A program made the translations under genes and the position numbers. 39,273 bases of DNA, from positions 1 through 39,273 of the forward strand of contig NZ_JAMXAY010000043.1 in NCBI RefSeq assembly GCF_025460835.1. Reading direction: 5' to 3'. The notes beneath the pieces are model-generated. The model did no database searches, was not told where the DNA came from, and saw only the letters and a list, made by a program, of their open reading frames with translations. Positions 24,013-33,101 of this stretch are shown one piece after another. The DNA is from Parapedobacter soli (GTDB taxonomy: Bacteria; Bacteroidota; Bacteroidia; Sphingobacteriales; Sphingobacteriaceae). Numbering within the stretch: the stretch's first letter is position 1; each line of letters begins with the position of its first letter.

Positions 24013-25017
24013 TTACTTCAAAGTAATGATTAAGTTATCTCGGTTAACGGGTTGTTTAATATCTTTTTTTTCCCGCTTAAAATAATCCCCCAACACCCTG
24101 TTCATTATAGCTACGTGATGATCCTCCACCTCATGCGTAGCACCAGCGATGTGGGGCGTTGCCAGCACATTCGGATGCTTGATTAGTTGGTAGTCTTTTT
24201 CATCAGGCGGCTCGTGGTTAAACACGTCCAATATCGCTCCCCGGATCTTACCGTTTTCCACCACATCCAGTAAGGCATCCCGATCGACGACAGCCGCTCG
24301 TGCCGTATTGACAAATATCGCATCCGGATTCATCAATGATAAGAGGTCGGCACCAATCATGCCTCTCGTCTCGTCCGTTACCGGCAAATGTATCGCTACG
24401 ATATCGCTTGAGCGGAAAAGTTCTTCCAAAGACTGCTTCTTAAATAACGGGTCTTGGGCCACGTAAAACGGATCGAAGTAAGTGATTTCACACGGAAATG
24501 TTTTCAGTATTTGCGCGATGGTTTGGGCCACCGCGCCGAAACCGACCATGCCCACGTGCCTTCCTGCCAGTTCGTTACCCTTAAATTGCAGGTATGCCGT
24601 ATGGGCCCCTTCGCCCCATTTACCCGCTTCCAGCCATTCGACCCCCTGCCTTGCTTTCCGCAAAAAGGAAATGATATTGGCGATAAACAACTCGGCCACA
24701 GCTTGGGCATTCCGTGCCGGCGTGTTGAAAACAGGTATGCCCTTTTGGGTCGCCATATCTACCGCCACATTAGAAGGCGTACCGCGGCATACACCGATGA
24801 ATTTCAAGTGTGGATGGGCGTGGATCACTGCCGCTGTCACCTCATCATGCTCTGTAATCAATGCCCCCGCTTGTGATTCACGTAGTAAATCAATGAGCTC
24901 ATCGGGTCGATACCCCCTTCCATGTGCTTTCCAAGGCTTATAAACAACCTCTCCAAACAGTTGCGCCAACTCTTCCCTGCCTTTCTCGTGATAAGGCGCC
25001 GTAACCAATATCCTCAT
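24013..25017 (-). CDS. D-isomer-specific 2-hydroxyacid dehydrogenase
   Basis: A 334-residue NAD-dependent dehydrogenase of the PGDH/FDH family. The dinucleotide motif is GFGAVA at 159-164 with D182 at the end of beta-2 (TYFDPF), indicating NAD preference. The catalytic triad is R240 (NTARAAVVD), E269 (FNHEPP) and H289 (TPHIAGAT). It would oxidise or reduce a 2-hydroxy/2-keto acid derived from the imported compound. It sits between the polyol permease-like carrier and the GDPD-kinase block. A similar trio (hydroxyacid dehydrogenase, FGGY kinase, MFS carrier) is known as yoaD-yoaC-yoaB in Bacillus subtilis. Confidence 0.93.
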   Translation of the reverse strand: MRILVTAPYHEKGREELAQLFGEVVYKPWKAHGRGYRPDELIDLLRESQAGALITEHDEVTAAVIHAHPHLKFIGVCRGTPSNVAVDMATQKGIPVFNTPARNAQAVAELFIANIISFLRKARQGVEWLEAGKWGEGAHTAYLQFKGNELAGRHVGMVGFGAVAQTIAQILKTFPCEITYFDPFYVAQDPLFKKQSLEELFRSSDIVAIHLPVTDETRGMIGADLLSLMNPDAIFVNTARAAVVDRDALLDVVENGKIRGAILDVFNHEPPDEKDYQLIKHPNVLATPHIAGATHEVEDHHVAIMNRVLGDYFKREKKDIKQPVNRDNLIITLK

Positions 25018-25056
25018 AAAAATATCATGTTAATTATAAATTCTCCTTTGTTCGCG

Positions 25057-26331
25057 TCAGGTACGCTCAATGCTCCTTTGCGTCTCTCCTATGTTTTCGG
25101 ACTTAGGCAACGTGATGAACTTCGTGAGCAATGCGCTCAGGAAATACAAGCCTGCCAACACCCAAATTACCCCTTCATTACCAATAACTCCAATTAATAC
25201 GCCCACGATAGCGGGGCCTACAAAAACCGGAAGGCCAGCGCCAAGGTTTAGGATCGCCATGGCCGCACCTTTGTCTTTTTTTACGAGCGAAGGCACCAGT
25301 GCCGATAATGGCACATAGCCGGCCAGCAGGCCACCCCAAAGTACGCCGCATAACAGCACCGCCCAGTAATCGCCACCGAACCAGACCGGCGAGTAGAAAA
25401 ACAGCAGGGTGGTGAGGCCACACCCCACACCACCGAACCACATAATAGTGTTCTGCCAGCCCATCCGATCGCCCACAAACCCGAAAATAAGGTTAAATGC
25501 AATGTTACTGGTGAAAATGGTGCCCCATATCTGCAGCCATTCGATGGTACTGAACCCATGCGTGGCCATGTAAATCGGCAAGAACACCGGAAAGGCAAAT
25601 TGCGCGGTGGTGTTGATTACCCGCACAATTCCCCCGATAAGTACTTTGGGCTCTTCTTTGACGATGGTCAACCCTTTAAGCAACTCTTTGGTTTTCGAAC
25701 CCGCATCGCCGGATGGAACGAACTTATCTTTATTCATCACAAGGGCGAAAAACGCACCTACCAATACCCAGAATATGGAACTCCATAATGTATTTTGATA
25801 GCCAAGTGCTTCGATGGCCCAACTGGAATAGTAGGCCCCGAATACATTGAGGCCTCCTGTGAAAACGAACCAGAACCATCCGACCGCCCTACCCAACTTG
25901 CTTTGGGGTGTACGGTAAGTGATCCACACCAAAAACGAATAAGCAAACAGTGGGTAGGCGAATCCGCGAATGGCATAGGTAATTAACATCACGGGGTAAT
26001 CTAGGTTCTGCATCCCGAGGCCCACGAACCCGACCGTCCCGATAATATACAGGAGTAAACCGAGGAGCATGGCTTTCCTTGGCCCATATCCTTCGGCGAG
26101 CACACCAGAAAACCACGATGAAATGGCGATGGTAATTCCATATACGGTAAACAATAACGCAGATTGTTGCATGGAAAGCCCATGCTCAATCAAGTAAGGG
26201 CTTAACCAGCCCTGCTCCACGCCATCGCCCATCATGAAGATGATGATGCCGAGGTAGCCCCAAGCGAGGGGTTTGGGAAGGCCCGACTTCGAAAAAAAAT
26301 TAGGCTTTTTTGAATTTGCTAGGTTCTCCAT
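25057..26331 (-). CDS. MFS transporter, polyol permease (RbtT/DalT)-like
   Basis: A 424-residue 12-helix inner-membrane carrier. The N-terminal segment 'WGYLGIIIFMMGDGVEQGWLSPYLIEHG' and the loop 'SGVLAEGYGPRKAM' strongly recall ribitol and D-arabinitol permeases of the PoP family. The second conserved region 'AIRGFAYPLFAYSFLVWI' is also shared with them. It should import an uncharged alditol or related sugar by proton symport. It lies 18 nt after the metallophosphoesterase and 39 nt before the hydroxyacid dehydrogenase. The family resemblance is from memory, but this wording is distinctive. Confidence 0.88.
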   Translation of the reverse strand: MENLANSKKPNFFSKSGLPKPLAWGYLGIIIFMMGDGVEQGWLSPYLIEHGLSMQQSALLFTVYGITIAISSWFSGVLAEGYGPRKAMLLGLLLYIIGTVGFVGLGMQNLDYPVMLITYAIRGFAYPLFAYSFLVWITYRTPQSKLGRAVGWFWFVFTGGLNVFGAYYSSWAIEALGYQNTLWSSIFWVLVGAFFALVMNKDKFVPSGDAGSKTKELLKGLTIVKEEPKVLIGGIVRVINTTAQFAFPVFLPIYMATHGFSTIEWLQIWGTIFTSNIAFNLIFGFVGDRMGWQNTIMWFGGVGCGLTTLLFFYSPVWFGGDYWAVLLCGVLWGGLLAGYVPLSALVPSLVKKDKGAAMAILNLGAGLPVFVGPAIVGVLIGVIGNEGVIWVLAGLYFLSALLTKFITLPKSENIGETQRSIERT

Positions 26332-26349
26332 AAACGTTCAGGGTACCTG

Positions 26350-27471
26350 TTAATGTGAATCGAAATAGAACGTAAATTCATTGCGGGGATCGCGCTTCCA
26401 GGCGAATTGCCGGGTCGTCGGCGATATGCCGAAAAGCGGCGAAAATGTCTTCACCTTTACCGTTTTGTTATCCGGGAAAAACTCCAGTATCCGGAGCCAA
26501 CCATCGCCGCCGTTGCCGCTTCGGCTTCCGCCGCCCATCGATTGCGCATCGAACAGTATTTGGTGCACCGATTTGCCTGCTACGTTTTTGTCCAGCCGAT
26601 AGCCTTCTCCGGAGATGTGTCCGCACAGTACAAGTTCAATGTTGTTTGCCGGCTGGACGAGCTGCTCCCAAATCTGCTTACCGTTGTTTGCGTTTGGCAG
26701 TTTGACTTTGGGCGACTTCAAAATCTGGTTATCCACAGCGTACGGCTCCCAAAACAACCAGCCTACCTCACCCGATGTATGTTGATCTTCCGCGTTGAGG
26801 TAATTGTGTGTGGTGAGCATAATTCGATGGTCTTTGTATTGTTCCATGGCCGCAATCCGCTTCGCCCAGGTTAACACCGTGTCTCGCGGGCCGTATTCGA
26901 TCGTCATGAACAGGTAGTCTTTGCCATTCAGTCCCCGAATCTCATACGCTGAGTTGGCCAACGTCGGTTCGCCCGCTTCATCCCGGCTATTTTGAACCAA
27001 GATTTTTTGGTTCAAATGGTTTTTATCGGCGTTAAAAAACTCACTGTACTGGGTGTACCGGTTGCCTTCCCGGTCTATCCGATAATCGTGGTTACCCGTT
27101 GCGGCGATATAGGGCACCTTACCATCCAATCGGGAGAAAGCGTTTGACACCGCCGCCCATTGACGGCGTGTCGTTTGGTCGCCGTCGTAATCGTTGGTGA
27201 TTTTTTCGGGGCTTTGGATGAGGTCGCCTACGCATATCACCATCTTTATGTTCAGGGTGTCGATATTATCCTCAATCCAAGCCATCATCAGATCCAATAT
27301 CGGCTGGTTCCGATTCCATTTAACATAGTTTTGAAGATCAGGGATCATAATCATCGACCAGGATCCCGTTTGTTCCAAAGCGGGCTTCTGATAGGTCTGT
27401 TGTGCACAAACATTGATGACCAACAATGCACTGACAAGTGCAAACATTAGATGCCGAAGTACATTTTTCAT
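26350..27471 (-). CDS. Exported calcineurin-like metallophosphoesterase
   Basis: A 373-residue secreted enzyme with a signal peptide (about 1-23, cleavage after CAQ or before). The dinuclear-metal motifs are IPDLQN (D45, with Q47 in place of the common histidine), VGDL (81-84), GNHD (126-129), 'MLTTHNYLN' and 'LCGHISG'. The D-x-Q variant is frequent in the secreted branch. It should cleave a phosphomonoester or phosphodiester outside the cytoplasm. It is the first gene of the unit that continues through the MFS carrier to the terminal GDPD, which suggests that it acts first on the substrate. Confidence 0.92.
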   Translation of the reverse strand: MKNVLRHLMFALVSALLVINVCAQQTYQKPALEQTGSWSMIMIPDLQNYVKWNRNQPILDLMMAWIEDNIDTLNIKMVICVGDLIQSPEKITNDYDGDQTTRRQWAAVSNAFSRLDGKVPYIAATGNHDYRIDREGNRYTQYSEFFNADKNHLNQKILVQNSRDEAGEPTLANSAYEIRGLNGKDYLFMTIEYGPRDTVLTWAKRIAAMEQYKDHRIMLTTHNYLNAEDQHTSGEVGWLFWEPYAVDNQILKSPKVKLPNANNGKQIWEQLVQPANNIELVLCGHISGEGYRLDKNVAGKSVHQILFDAQSMGGGSRSGNGGDGWLRILEFFPDNKTVKVKTFSPLFGISPTTRQFAWKRDPRNEFTFYFDSH

Positions 27472-27571
27472 ATTTGTATTTTTCAGTAGTTACGATTTCA
27501 ACTGTATGCTACATGCGATTTACCATCTAGCTCCGTGATGCTAGAACAACGGATAACCAGAAAACAGCACG

Positions 27572-27599
27572 GTTGTTGTTTGATGATTCAAACAACAAC
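27572..27599. promoter_or_regulatory. Perfect 11-bp inverted repeat upstream of the metallophosphoesterase operon
   Basis: GTTGTTGTTTG, 6-nt loop ATGATT, then CAAACAACAAC, with no mismatches. It lies 101 nt before the metallophosphoesterase ATG in the only long gap of the locus. No T-run follows on the minus strand, so it is not a standard terminator. It may be an operator for a dimeric regulator or an mRNA leader hairpin. Confidence 0.65.
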
Positions 27600-27707
27600 A
27601 GTACTTATTGACAAATAGCACTTTAAATAACATTTTATTCACAACATCGACTTTTTATTAGTATAATTTGAATTATTGCACAAACAAATCGCCCACGACC
27701 ACCTCAC

Positions 27708-27741
27708 AAAAAAAAATAAAAAACGCACTCAGTTTGTCGCG
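27708..27741 (-). terminator. Candidate rho-independent terminator after the Tat-exported EEP gene
   Basis: On the minus strand, 13 nt after the stop codon, a short stem (CGCGAC paired with GTGCG, one bulged G, 7-nt loop, 27741-27724) runs straight into 15 T of 16 bases. The stem is weak but the T-run is long. It would divide the SusC-to-EEP unit from the metallophosphoesterase unit. Confidence 0.5.
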
Positions 27742-27754
27742 GTTTCCATGCCGG

Positions 27755-28675
27755 TTACAGTAACTGCATTTCGGTTAATACAAAATAATGGTCGCTTGGA
27801 TACACCCCATTAACATGGTCGCGAATGATTTCAGCGCGTACCGGACTTGCACCTCCATTGACGAAGATGTAGTCGATTTTTCGTCCTTTCCCTTTATTAA
27901 TATAGTTCTCGCCTTGGAAGAGATGGACCGTACCTCCTGGCTCTTCGGAGTCATGAATAGCTGTATATGTATCATTCCAACCAAATTCTTCGACAAGCTG
28001 ATATACTCGGTTTTCCATGCTGGCATTAAAGTCCCCGACTAATAATTGGGGAAATTCAGCTGGATACTGTCTTGATTCTTCCAGCACTACCCGGGTTTGA
28101 CTTTCTCTAGCTGCTTGACTCACATGATCCAAGTGTAGATTGATTACCCTGAAGTGCTGTTTCGTTTGTTTGTCCTCGAGTCGCCCCCAATTGGCGTGCC
28201 GTGCCCTTGCTGTGCCCCAGGACATACTTCCAGCGATCAATGGAGTTTCAGAAAGCCAATAACACCCTGCCGCAACTAATTCATAGCGTTCCTTTGAAAA
28301 CATAATTGGATTTTTGGCAATGCCATGGTAACCTACTGCACGTACATCCATCTCCGGGCCATCAAAGCCAAAAAGCTGGAATGCGGGAAAATGGTGACGA
28401 AGGTCGTCTGCCTGTATTTTCAGGACTTCCTGTAACGCAATGATGTCGGGCTTTTGTTTCTCAATGATTTCTAGGCAAACGTTTTTCCTGGAAGACCATC
28501 CTACGTTCTGGGCTTCGTCATCCGCCAGCGCAACACGTATGTTGCAGCATAACACCCGATGAAACCGCGTATCTTTTCCTTGATGCACGGGCAACCGGCC
28601 GCTGATCCCCGCAAGCGGGGGAAGTATTGCGGTAGCGACCAATCCTTTCAAAAATTTTCTTCTATTTCCTGACAT
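27755..28675 (-). CDS. Tat-exported endonuclease/exonuclease/phosphatase-family phosphoesterase
   Basis: A 306-residue EEP-fold enzyme. The N-terminus NRRKFLKGLVATA fits a twin-arginine signal, so it is exported folded, with metal bound. Catalytic motifs are N45 (CCNIRV), E83 (ALQEVL), 'INLHLDH', 'LVGDFNAS', 'KIDYIFVN' and the terminal 'SDHYFV'. EEP members include inositol-phosphate phosphatases, sphingomyelinases and nucleases. The exported single-domain form in a SusCD locus points to a small phosphoester, not nucleic acid, but this is inference. It is the last gene of the SusC unit, 116 nt after the sulfatase. It differs from the second EEP at 33102. Confidence 0.92.
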   Translation of the reverse strand: MSGNRRKFLKGLVATAILPPLAGISGRLPVHQGKDTRFHRVLCCNIRVALADDEAQNVGWSSRKNVCLEIIEKQKPDIIALQEVLKIQADDLRHHFPAFQLFGFDGPEMDVRAVGYHGIAKNPIMFSKERYELVAAGCYWLSETPLIAGSMSWGTARARHANWGRLEDKQTKQHFRVINLHLDHVSQAARESQTRVVLEESRQYPAEFPQLLVGDFNASMENRVYQLVEEFGWNDTYTAIHDSEEPGGTVHLFQGENYINKGKGRKIDYIFVNGGASPVRAEIIRDHVNGVYPSDHYFVLTEMQLL

Positions 28676-28791
28676 CCTGTTTTATTCATTGTGACATGAG
28701 CTCAATGTCCGCCACATGTAGCCTTTCCTATCGTGAAAAAGCCATGTTAGTTCATACCGTGCACCCCCGTCACACGCTGTCTCCGTAGTAA

Positions 28792-30405
28792 TCAAGGCTC
28801 ATACATCAATGCTTGCGACAGATATTGCACACTAATCTGTTGATCGATCTGCTTTGAAAACTGCTCACACAATTCCTTCGACCCCGGCAAGACAGCGAGG
28901 TTATTGTTTTCGTTGGGGTCGTTTGAATGATCATATAGCTCCCAAGCGTCGGGTTTCCCTCGCTTTATCCATTTCGTAAAGCGGTAACGTGCTGTGCGCA
29001 TAGAGTAGCCCATCCGATCACCCCTGGCGCACTGCGTAAATGCAGCTTCTTTACCCGGCGCGTAGGGCTTTTTTAATAAGTAATCAAAGCTTTGGCCTTC
29101 TACATGTTCGGGCAAAGGAAGATTCGCCAGCATTGCTAACGTTGGGTAGATATCCAACATTTCCACCAATCCTGGCACCACTGTGTTGGACTTATAACCT
29201 GGTACACGAACAATCAAAGGTACACGGGCGTCAACCTCGAAATTGGACGATTTCCCCCAAGAGCCATGTTCTCCCAACTTATAACCGTGATCCCCTACTA
29301 GAACCACAATGGTACTGCGATCGAGCTTCAATCTTTCCAGCTCATCTAATACCCGGCCTACCTGTGCGTCCACATAGCTTACGCAAGCATAATAACCGTG
29401 CCGTGCTAAACGGGCGTATTCGCTTGGTATAGGCCGATTGTCGGGAACATCCGTATAGGTGTAAAACTCCGCTGCGTCGCCCAACGCATAAGGGGCGCCG
29501 GCCGGAGGAACTACGTTTTCTGCCACCTGGATGCTATCACCATCATACATTTCCCAGTATTTCCGTGGCGCGACAAAAGGAAGGTGGGGTTTATGAAATC
29601 CGACGGCGATAAAAAATGGATCTCCCCGCTCCTTTGCTTCTTGTAGTGCTTTGACGCCTTCGGTGGCAATCTTTCCATCCGGCAACTGCTCATCGTCCAC
29701 ATCAGCTATTTCATATGCAGGCCCTCTCTGGGAGCGTTCTAATTCAACGCCGATCAGTCCGTTCCTCTTTGCCTCCTCAAATTTCAGCCATCCCGCTTCG
29801 TTAAGTTCTGGACTGGCATAGGGTGATCTCCGTTTCGGTTCTGATGGCCCAAATTTCTGCTCGGGATATGGAGGGGTCCAAGATCTCGCATCGTCAATAT
29901 GAAAAATTTTCCCGAAACGATCAGTATAGTATCCAGAATTTTTAAATAATTCAGGCAACGATGGAATCTCGGTTAGCGCCTCCCTGAAATCGGTGTACAA
30001 ATCGTATACTTTAGTAGAAGCGGGACGAGTGCCAGAAAGCATACTGGCTCTTGAAGGGGCACAAACCGGATACTGACAATAAGCACTAAGAAAAGTTGTA
30101 CCGGAGGAAGCCAAACGGTCCATATTCGGACTTTTGATTTGCGAAGCGCCATAGCAATTCAATTCAGGCCGCAAATCGTCTACCATAATTAACAATATAT
30201 TGAAACGACTTTTCGAAACTGACTGTGCAAATAAAGTAACACCGAACGCTAGCGGTAAAAGAACCCAGCAACACATGATTAGTGCTAGACCACAAAGCTG
30301 CCGCAGCCCAAAAGAGAACAACATATTCGTTATAGCCATTTTAATTGACGCAACTGTCGCATAGATTATTGACGTTATCGCGTGCGAGTAAAACCCTACC
30401 TCCAT
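28792..30405 (-). CDS. S1-family sulfatase (iduronate-2-sulfatase-like)
   Basis: A formylglycine-dependent sulfatase. From the start at 30405 it is 537 residues, and the maturation site is C115 in CAPSR, which needs an anaerobic or aerobic maturase encoded elsewhere. Metal ligands are D76-D77 (IMVDDLRP) and 'GDHGYKLGEHG'; 'SNFEVDARVPLIVRVPG' is typical of iduronate-2-sulfatase relatives. The start at 30405 overlaps the upstream oxidoreductase stop by one base (TAATG). The ATG at 30339 would give a more normal signal peptide, with a hydrophobic stretch at about 36-60 of the long form, so the true start is uncertain. It is probably periplasmic and removes a sulfate ester. Confidence 0.92.
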   Translation of the reverse strand: MEVGFYSHAITSIIYATVASIKMAITNMLFSFGLRQLCGLALIMCCWVLLPLAFGVTLFAQSVSKSRFNILLIMVDDLRPELNCYGASQIKSPNMDRLASSGTTFLSAYCQYPVCAPSRASMLSGTRPASTKVYDLYTDFREALTEIPSLPELFKNSGYYTDRFGKIFHIDDARSWTPPYPEQKFGPSEPKRRSPYASPELNEAGWLKFEEAKRNGLIGVELERSQRGPAYEIADVDDEQLPDGKIATEGVKALQEAKERGDPFFIAVGFHKPHLPFVAPRKYWEMYDGDSIQVAENVVPPAGAPYALGDAAEFYTYTDVPDNRPIPSEYARLARHGYYACVSYVDAQVGRVLDELERLKLDRSTIVVLVGDHGYKLGEHGSWGKSSNFEVDARVPLIVRVPGYKSNTVVPGLVEMLDIYPTLAMLANLPLPEHVEGQSFDYLLKKPYAPGKEAAFTQCARGDRMGYSMRTARYRFTKWIKRGKPDAWELYDHSNDPNENNNLAVLPGSKELCEQFSKQIDQQISVQYLSQALMYEP

Positions 30406-31802
30406 TACAGTTTAATTTCTTTGAATTCTCGCAGGTAAGCGCCCTTCGCGCGTAATTCACTTTGCAATTCCTTCACGTCGATTTCTGCAACGGGAACCCC
30501 CTTTTTTATCGCCATTTTGGCAGCCCGTCCTGCTGCTTCACCCATGGCCATACAGGGTGCCATTACGCGTATAGCTGACATGGCTTCGTGTGTAGTGGAG
30601 ATACATCGACCGGCCATGATGAGGTTTTTTACGTGTTGTGGGATCAGCGAGCGATACGGGATATCGTAGCAATCCCCACACCAAGTGAGCGTACACCCTC
30701 CCCCTTCGGGATGGTGGATGTCTAGTGGATAGCTGGCCACAGCTATCGCGTCGTCAAAATACGCACAATTTAACACGTCATCACTCGTCATCACGTATTG
30801 GCCGACAATACGACGGGTCTCCCGGATACCGAGAAAAGGGGCGGTTTTCAAAAAGTAAGCATTTTCAAAGCCGGGAACATACGATATCAGGTATTTTTGA
30901 ATATCCTGTATCTGCTTACGCCCTGCAACCTCACCGTAGCTGAGGCTTTCTGGATTCGTGCCATTTACACCATTTACCCGAGTCATATTTACCCAAATCT
31001 CACCTTTCCGCAATCCGGTTATCAAAATCGTCCGTTCCACAGGTAACGAAAGCCCTTCATCTTCGGCCTTTTTGATAAGGCTTCTCAAGCCTACCACGAT
31101 AAACTGATTATTTTGTCCAAAATACTCGGCCGGTATAAAGTCGGTCAAGTACGTTCTCGGTTCCTCGGCAATGCTCAACCGAAGCTTCTCCGTATCCACG
31201 CCGCCCAAACAAAACATCAGGGTAGGAGGCTGCACCCCGCCATCCTCATTACCATATTCACAAGGAACCCCTGCCCGGAAGGCTACATCTGCATCCCCAC
31301 TGCAATCAATAACGACCTTGGCGAGGATGACTTCCCGACCTGCCTTGCTTTCGACGATGACCCCTTTCAACTCGTCCCCTTCCATCACCACATCTGCACA
31401 AAAAGCATAAAACAACACGTCGACACCGCTTTCGATAAGCATTTCGAGCGCTACAGCTTTAACAGCCTCGGGTTCTACCAAGGTAAGACTCATGTGCAAA
31501 GGACATGGCCGGTGTTCACTCGCCGCATCCACACGTTTTAACCTGTCGATGAATTTTTGGGGTAATCCCCTGATGATCTGATTCCCTTTTTGACCCAAGA
31601 AGCCCAATATCGGCAATCCAATGGTCATATTGCCTCCTACAAAGCTACGGCTCTCAACCAACGTGACCTTCAAGCCATCCTCTGCTGCCGCTTGCGCGGC
31701 GATAATGCCGGACGGGCCGCCTCCGATCACCAATACATCCACTTCCTTTCTCACTTCCAACTCGCGCGTTGGTTCGGTAATTTTCTTTTTAAAACCTGTC
31801 AT
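30405..31802 (-). CDS. FAD-dependent oxidoreductase (FAD_oxidored family)
   Basis: A 465-residue flavoprotein. The dinucleotide motif is VIGGGPSG (25-32) with the ribose-binding E50 (TLVESR), and there is a C-terminal FAD contact region 'NLIMAGRCISTTHEAMSAIRVMAPCMAMGEAAG'. No signal peptide is seen, so it is probably cytoplasmic. Members of this family are common in sugar-utilisation loci of Bacteroidota and Planctomycetes, but few have known substrates. A cysteine-rich patch 'CTLTWCGDCYD' is visible near the C-terminus. It lies 15 nt after the MFS gene and overlaps the sulfatase start by one base. Confidence 0.88.
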   Translation of the reverse strand: MTGFKKKITEPTRELEVRKEVDVLVIGGGPSGIIAAQAAAEDGLKVTLVESRSFVGGNMTIGLPILGFLGQKGNQIIRGLPQKFIDRLKRVDAASEHRPCPLHMSLTLVEPEAVKAVALEMLIESGVDVLFYAFCADVVMEGDELKGVIVESKAGREVILAKVVIDCSGDADVAFRAGVPCEYGNEDGGVQPPTLMFCLGGVDTEKLRLSIAEEPRTYLTDFIPAEYFGQNNQFIVVGLRSLIKKAEDEGLSLPVERTILITGLRKGEIWVNMTRVNGVNGTNPESLSYGEVAGRKQIQDIQKYLISYVPGFENAYFLKTAPFLGIRETRRIVGQYVMTSDDVLNCAYFDDAIAVASYPLDIHHPEGGGCTLTWCGDCYDIPYRSLIPQHVKNLIMAGRCISTTHEAMSAIRVMAPCMAMGEAAGRAAKMAIKKGVPVAEIDVKELQSELRAKGAYLREFKEIKL

Positions 31803-31817
31803 GATTTAATTATTTTT

Positions 31818-33083
31818 CTAACGCTTGATATCCCCCGTTATGGAATGGCGTGGCGTCTCTTTCCGCACCACCACCCATAAAATCACCGCGGCGATGGGGT
31901 GTAAAACTGCCATAGCGATGAAGATTTGGGTGGCACCAATGGTACCGATCATCTGCCCCACAAAATAGTTAAAAAGCACAGCACCCAATGCACCGAAGCC
32001 TCCTGCAATTCCCAATACGCTGGCCACATTTTTCACCGGGAACGCTTCGGCCACGACGACACTGACCGTAAAGAGCCAACTAATACATACTGCCGCGACA
32101 ACACTAAATAGTAGTAGTGTTCCGCCCGCATTGGGCATATAAGGTGTGAGGGCGCATAATGGTCCAAACACCGCAGCGATGGTAAGCATCACTTTCCGGG
32201 CCCGAAGTGGCTCCATCCCACCCCGTACCAACTTATCCGACCATGCCGACGAACCAATTCCTCCCAAGTCTGCCGCCAAAAATGGAATCCATCCAAACAT
32301 GCCAACTTGTGCTAACGTCAAACCGGATTCTTCCTGTAGATATCCCGGCAGCCAGAACAAACAGAAGTACCATACGGGATCACTAATAAACCTAATCATC
32401 AAAATCCCCCAAAGACTACGGGTTTTCCACAGCTGCCCCCAAGAGAACTTAGCAAGGCTATCTGCCGTATCTCGGCTCGCTTCAGCCGCTATATGCGCTG
32501 GCGGTTCGCGATAAACGAACCACCATAACATTGCAATCAATAGGCCTATGCCCCCACACACCCAAAATACCGTGTGCCAGTTATAGGTTATGGCGAGCCA
32601 GGCCACCAGTGGCGGGGCTATTATGGCACCGATGGAACTGCCTGCCACGCAAAGGCTATTCGCGGTAGCGCGAAGTTTTCCTGGGAACCAAACCGTCACG
32701 ACTTTCAATTGTGCCGGGAAATTGGTCGGTTCAGCCATTCCCAACATGCCGCGGAAAAAAGAAAATTGGCCCACCGTACGGGAAATACCTCCCCCTATAC
32801 ATGCGACCGACCAAGCGAGAATGCCATAAAGCATCACCTTACCCGCGCCAAACCTATCGACCAACCAGCCGGTGACGGGATACATCGTTGCATAGCAAAT
32901 CGTAAAAATATTAACGATAAAAGCATATCCACTGTCATCCAGCGAAAAGACATCTTTAAGCGTGGGCTTGAGGATGGAAACTATCTGTCGATCTACATAG
33001 TTGAAGACAATAGCTAAGAAAATTACTCCCACGATTAACCAACGTCGTTTTTCAGGAGATATATGTTGTAAGCGACACTTCAC
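31818..33083 (-). CDS. MFS transporter of the anion:cation symporter family (ExuT-like)
   Basis: A 421-residue 12-helix carrier. 'IFLAIVFNYVDRQIVSILKPTLKDVF' in helix 1 and 'GWLVDRFGAGKVMLYGI' are the ACS-family wording seen in hexuronate (ExuT) and sugar-acid carriers. 'RGMLGMAEPTNFPAQLKVV' is the following conserved loop. It should carry an organic anion such as a uronate or sugar acid into the cytoplasm. It is therefore a second importer with a different expected substrate class from the polyol permease-like carrier at 25057. It lies 18 nt after the EEP gene and 15 nt before the oxidoreductase. Confidence 0.9.
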   Translation of the reverse strand: MKCRLQHISPEKRRWLIVGVIFLAIVFNYVDRQIVSILKPTLKDVFSLDDSGYAFIVNIFTICYATMYPVTGWLVDRFGAGKVMLYGILAWSVACIGGGISRTVGQFSFFRGMLGMAEPTNFPAQLKVVTVWFPGKLRATANSLCVAGSSIGAIIAPPLVAWLAITYNWHTVFWVCGGIGLLIAMLWWFVYREPPAHIAAEASRDTADSLAKFSWGQLWKTRSLWGILMIRFISDPVWYFCLFWLPGYLQEESGLTLAQVGMFGWIPFLAADLGGIGSSAWSDKLVRGGMEPLRARKVMLTIAAVFGPLCALTPYMPNAGGTLLLFSVVAAVCISWLFTVSVVVAEAFPVKNVASVLGIAGGFGALGAVLFNYFVGQMIGTIGATQIFIAMAVLHPIAAVILWVVVRKETPRHSITGDIKR

Positions 33084-33101
33084 GATAATCTATTAAACCC
33101 G

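Noticed and set aside
27472-27754. SAM riboswitch, sought because yoaDCB in Bacillus is under S-box control
   Set aside because: The conserved S-box core sequences were not found; only a simple inverted repeat is present.
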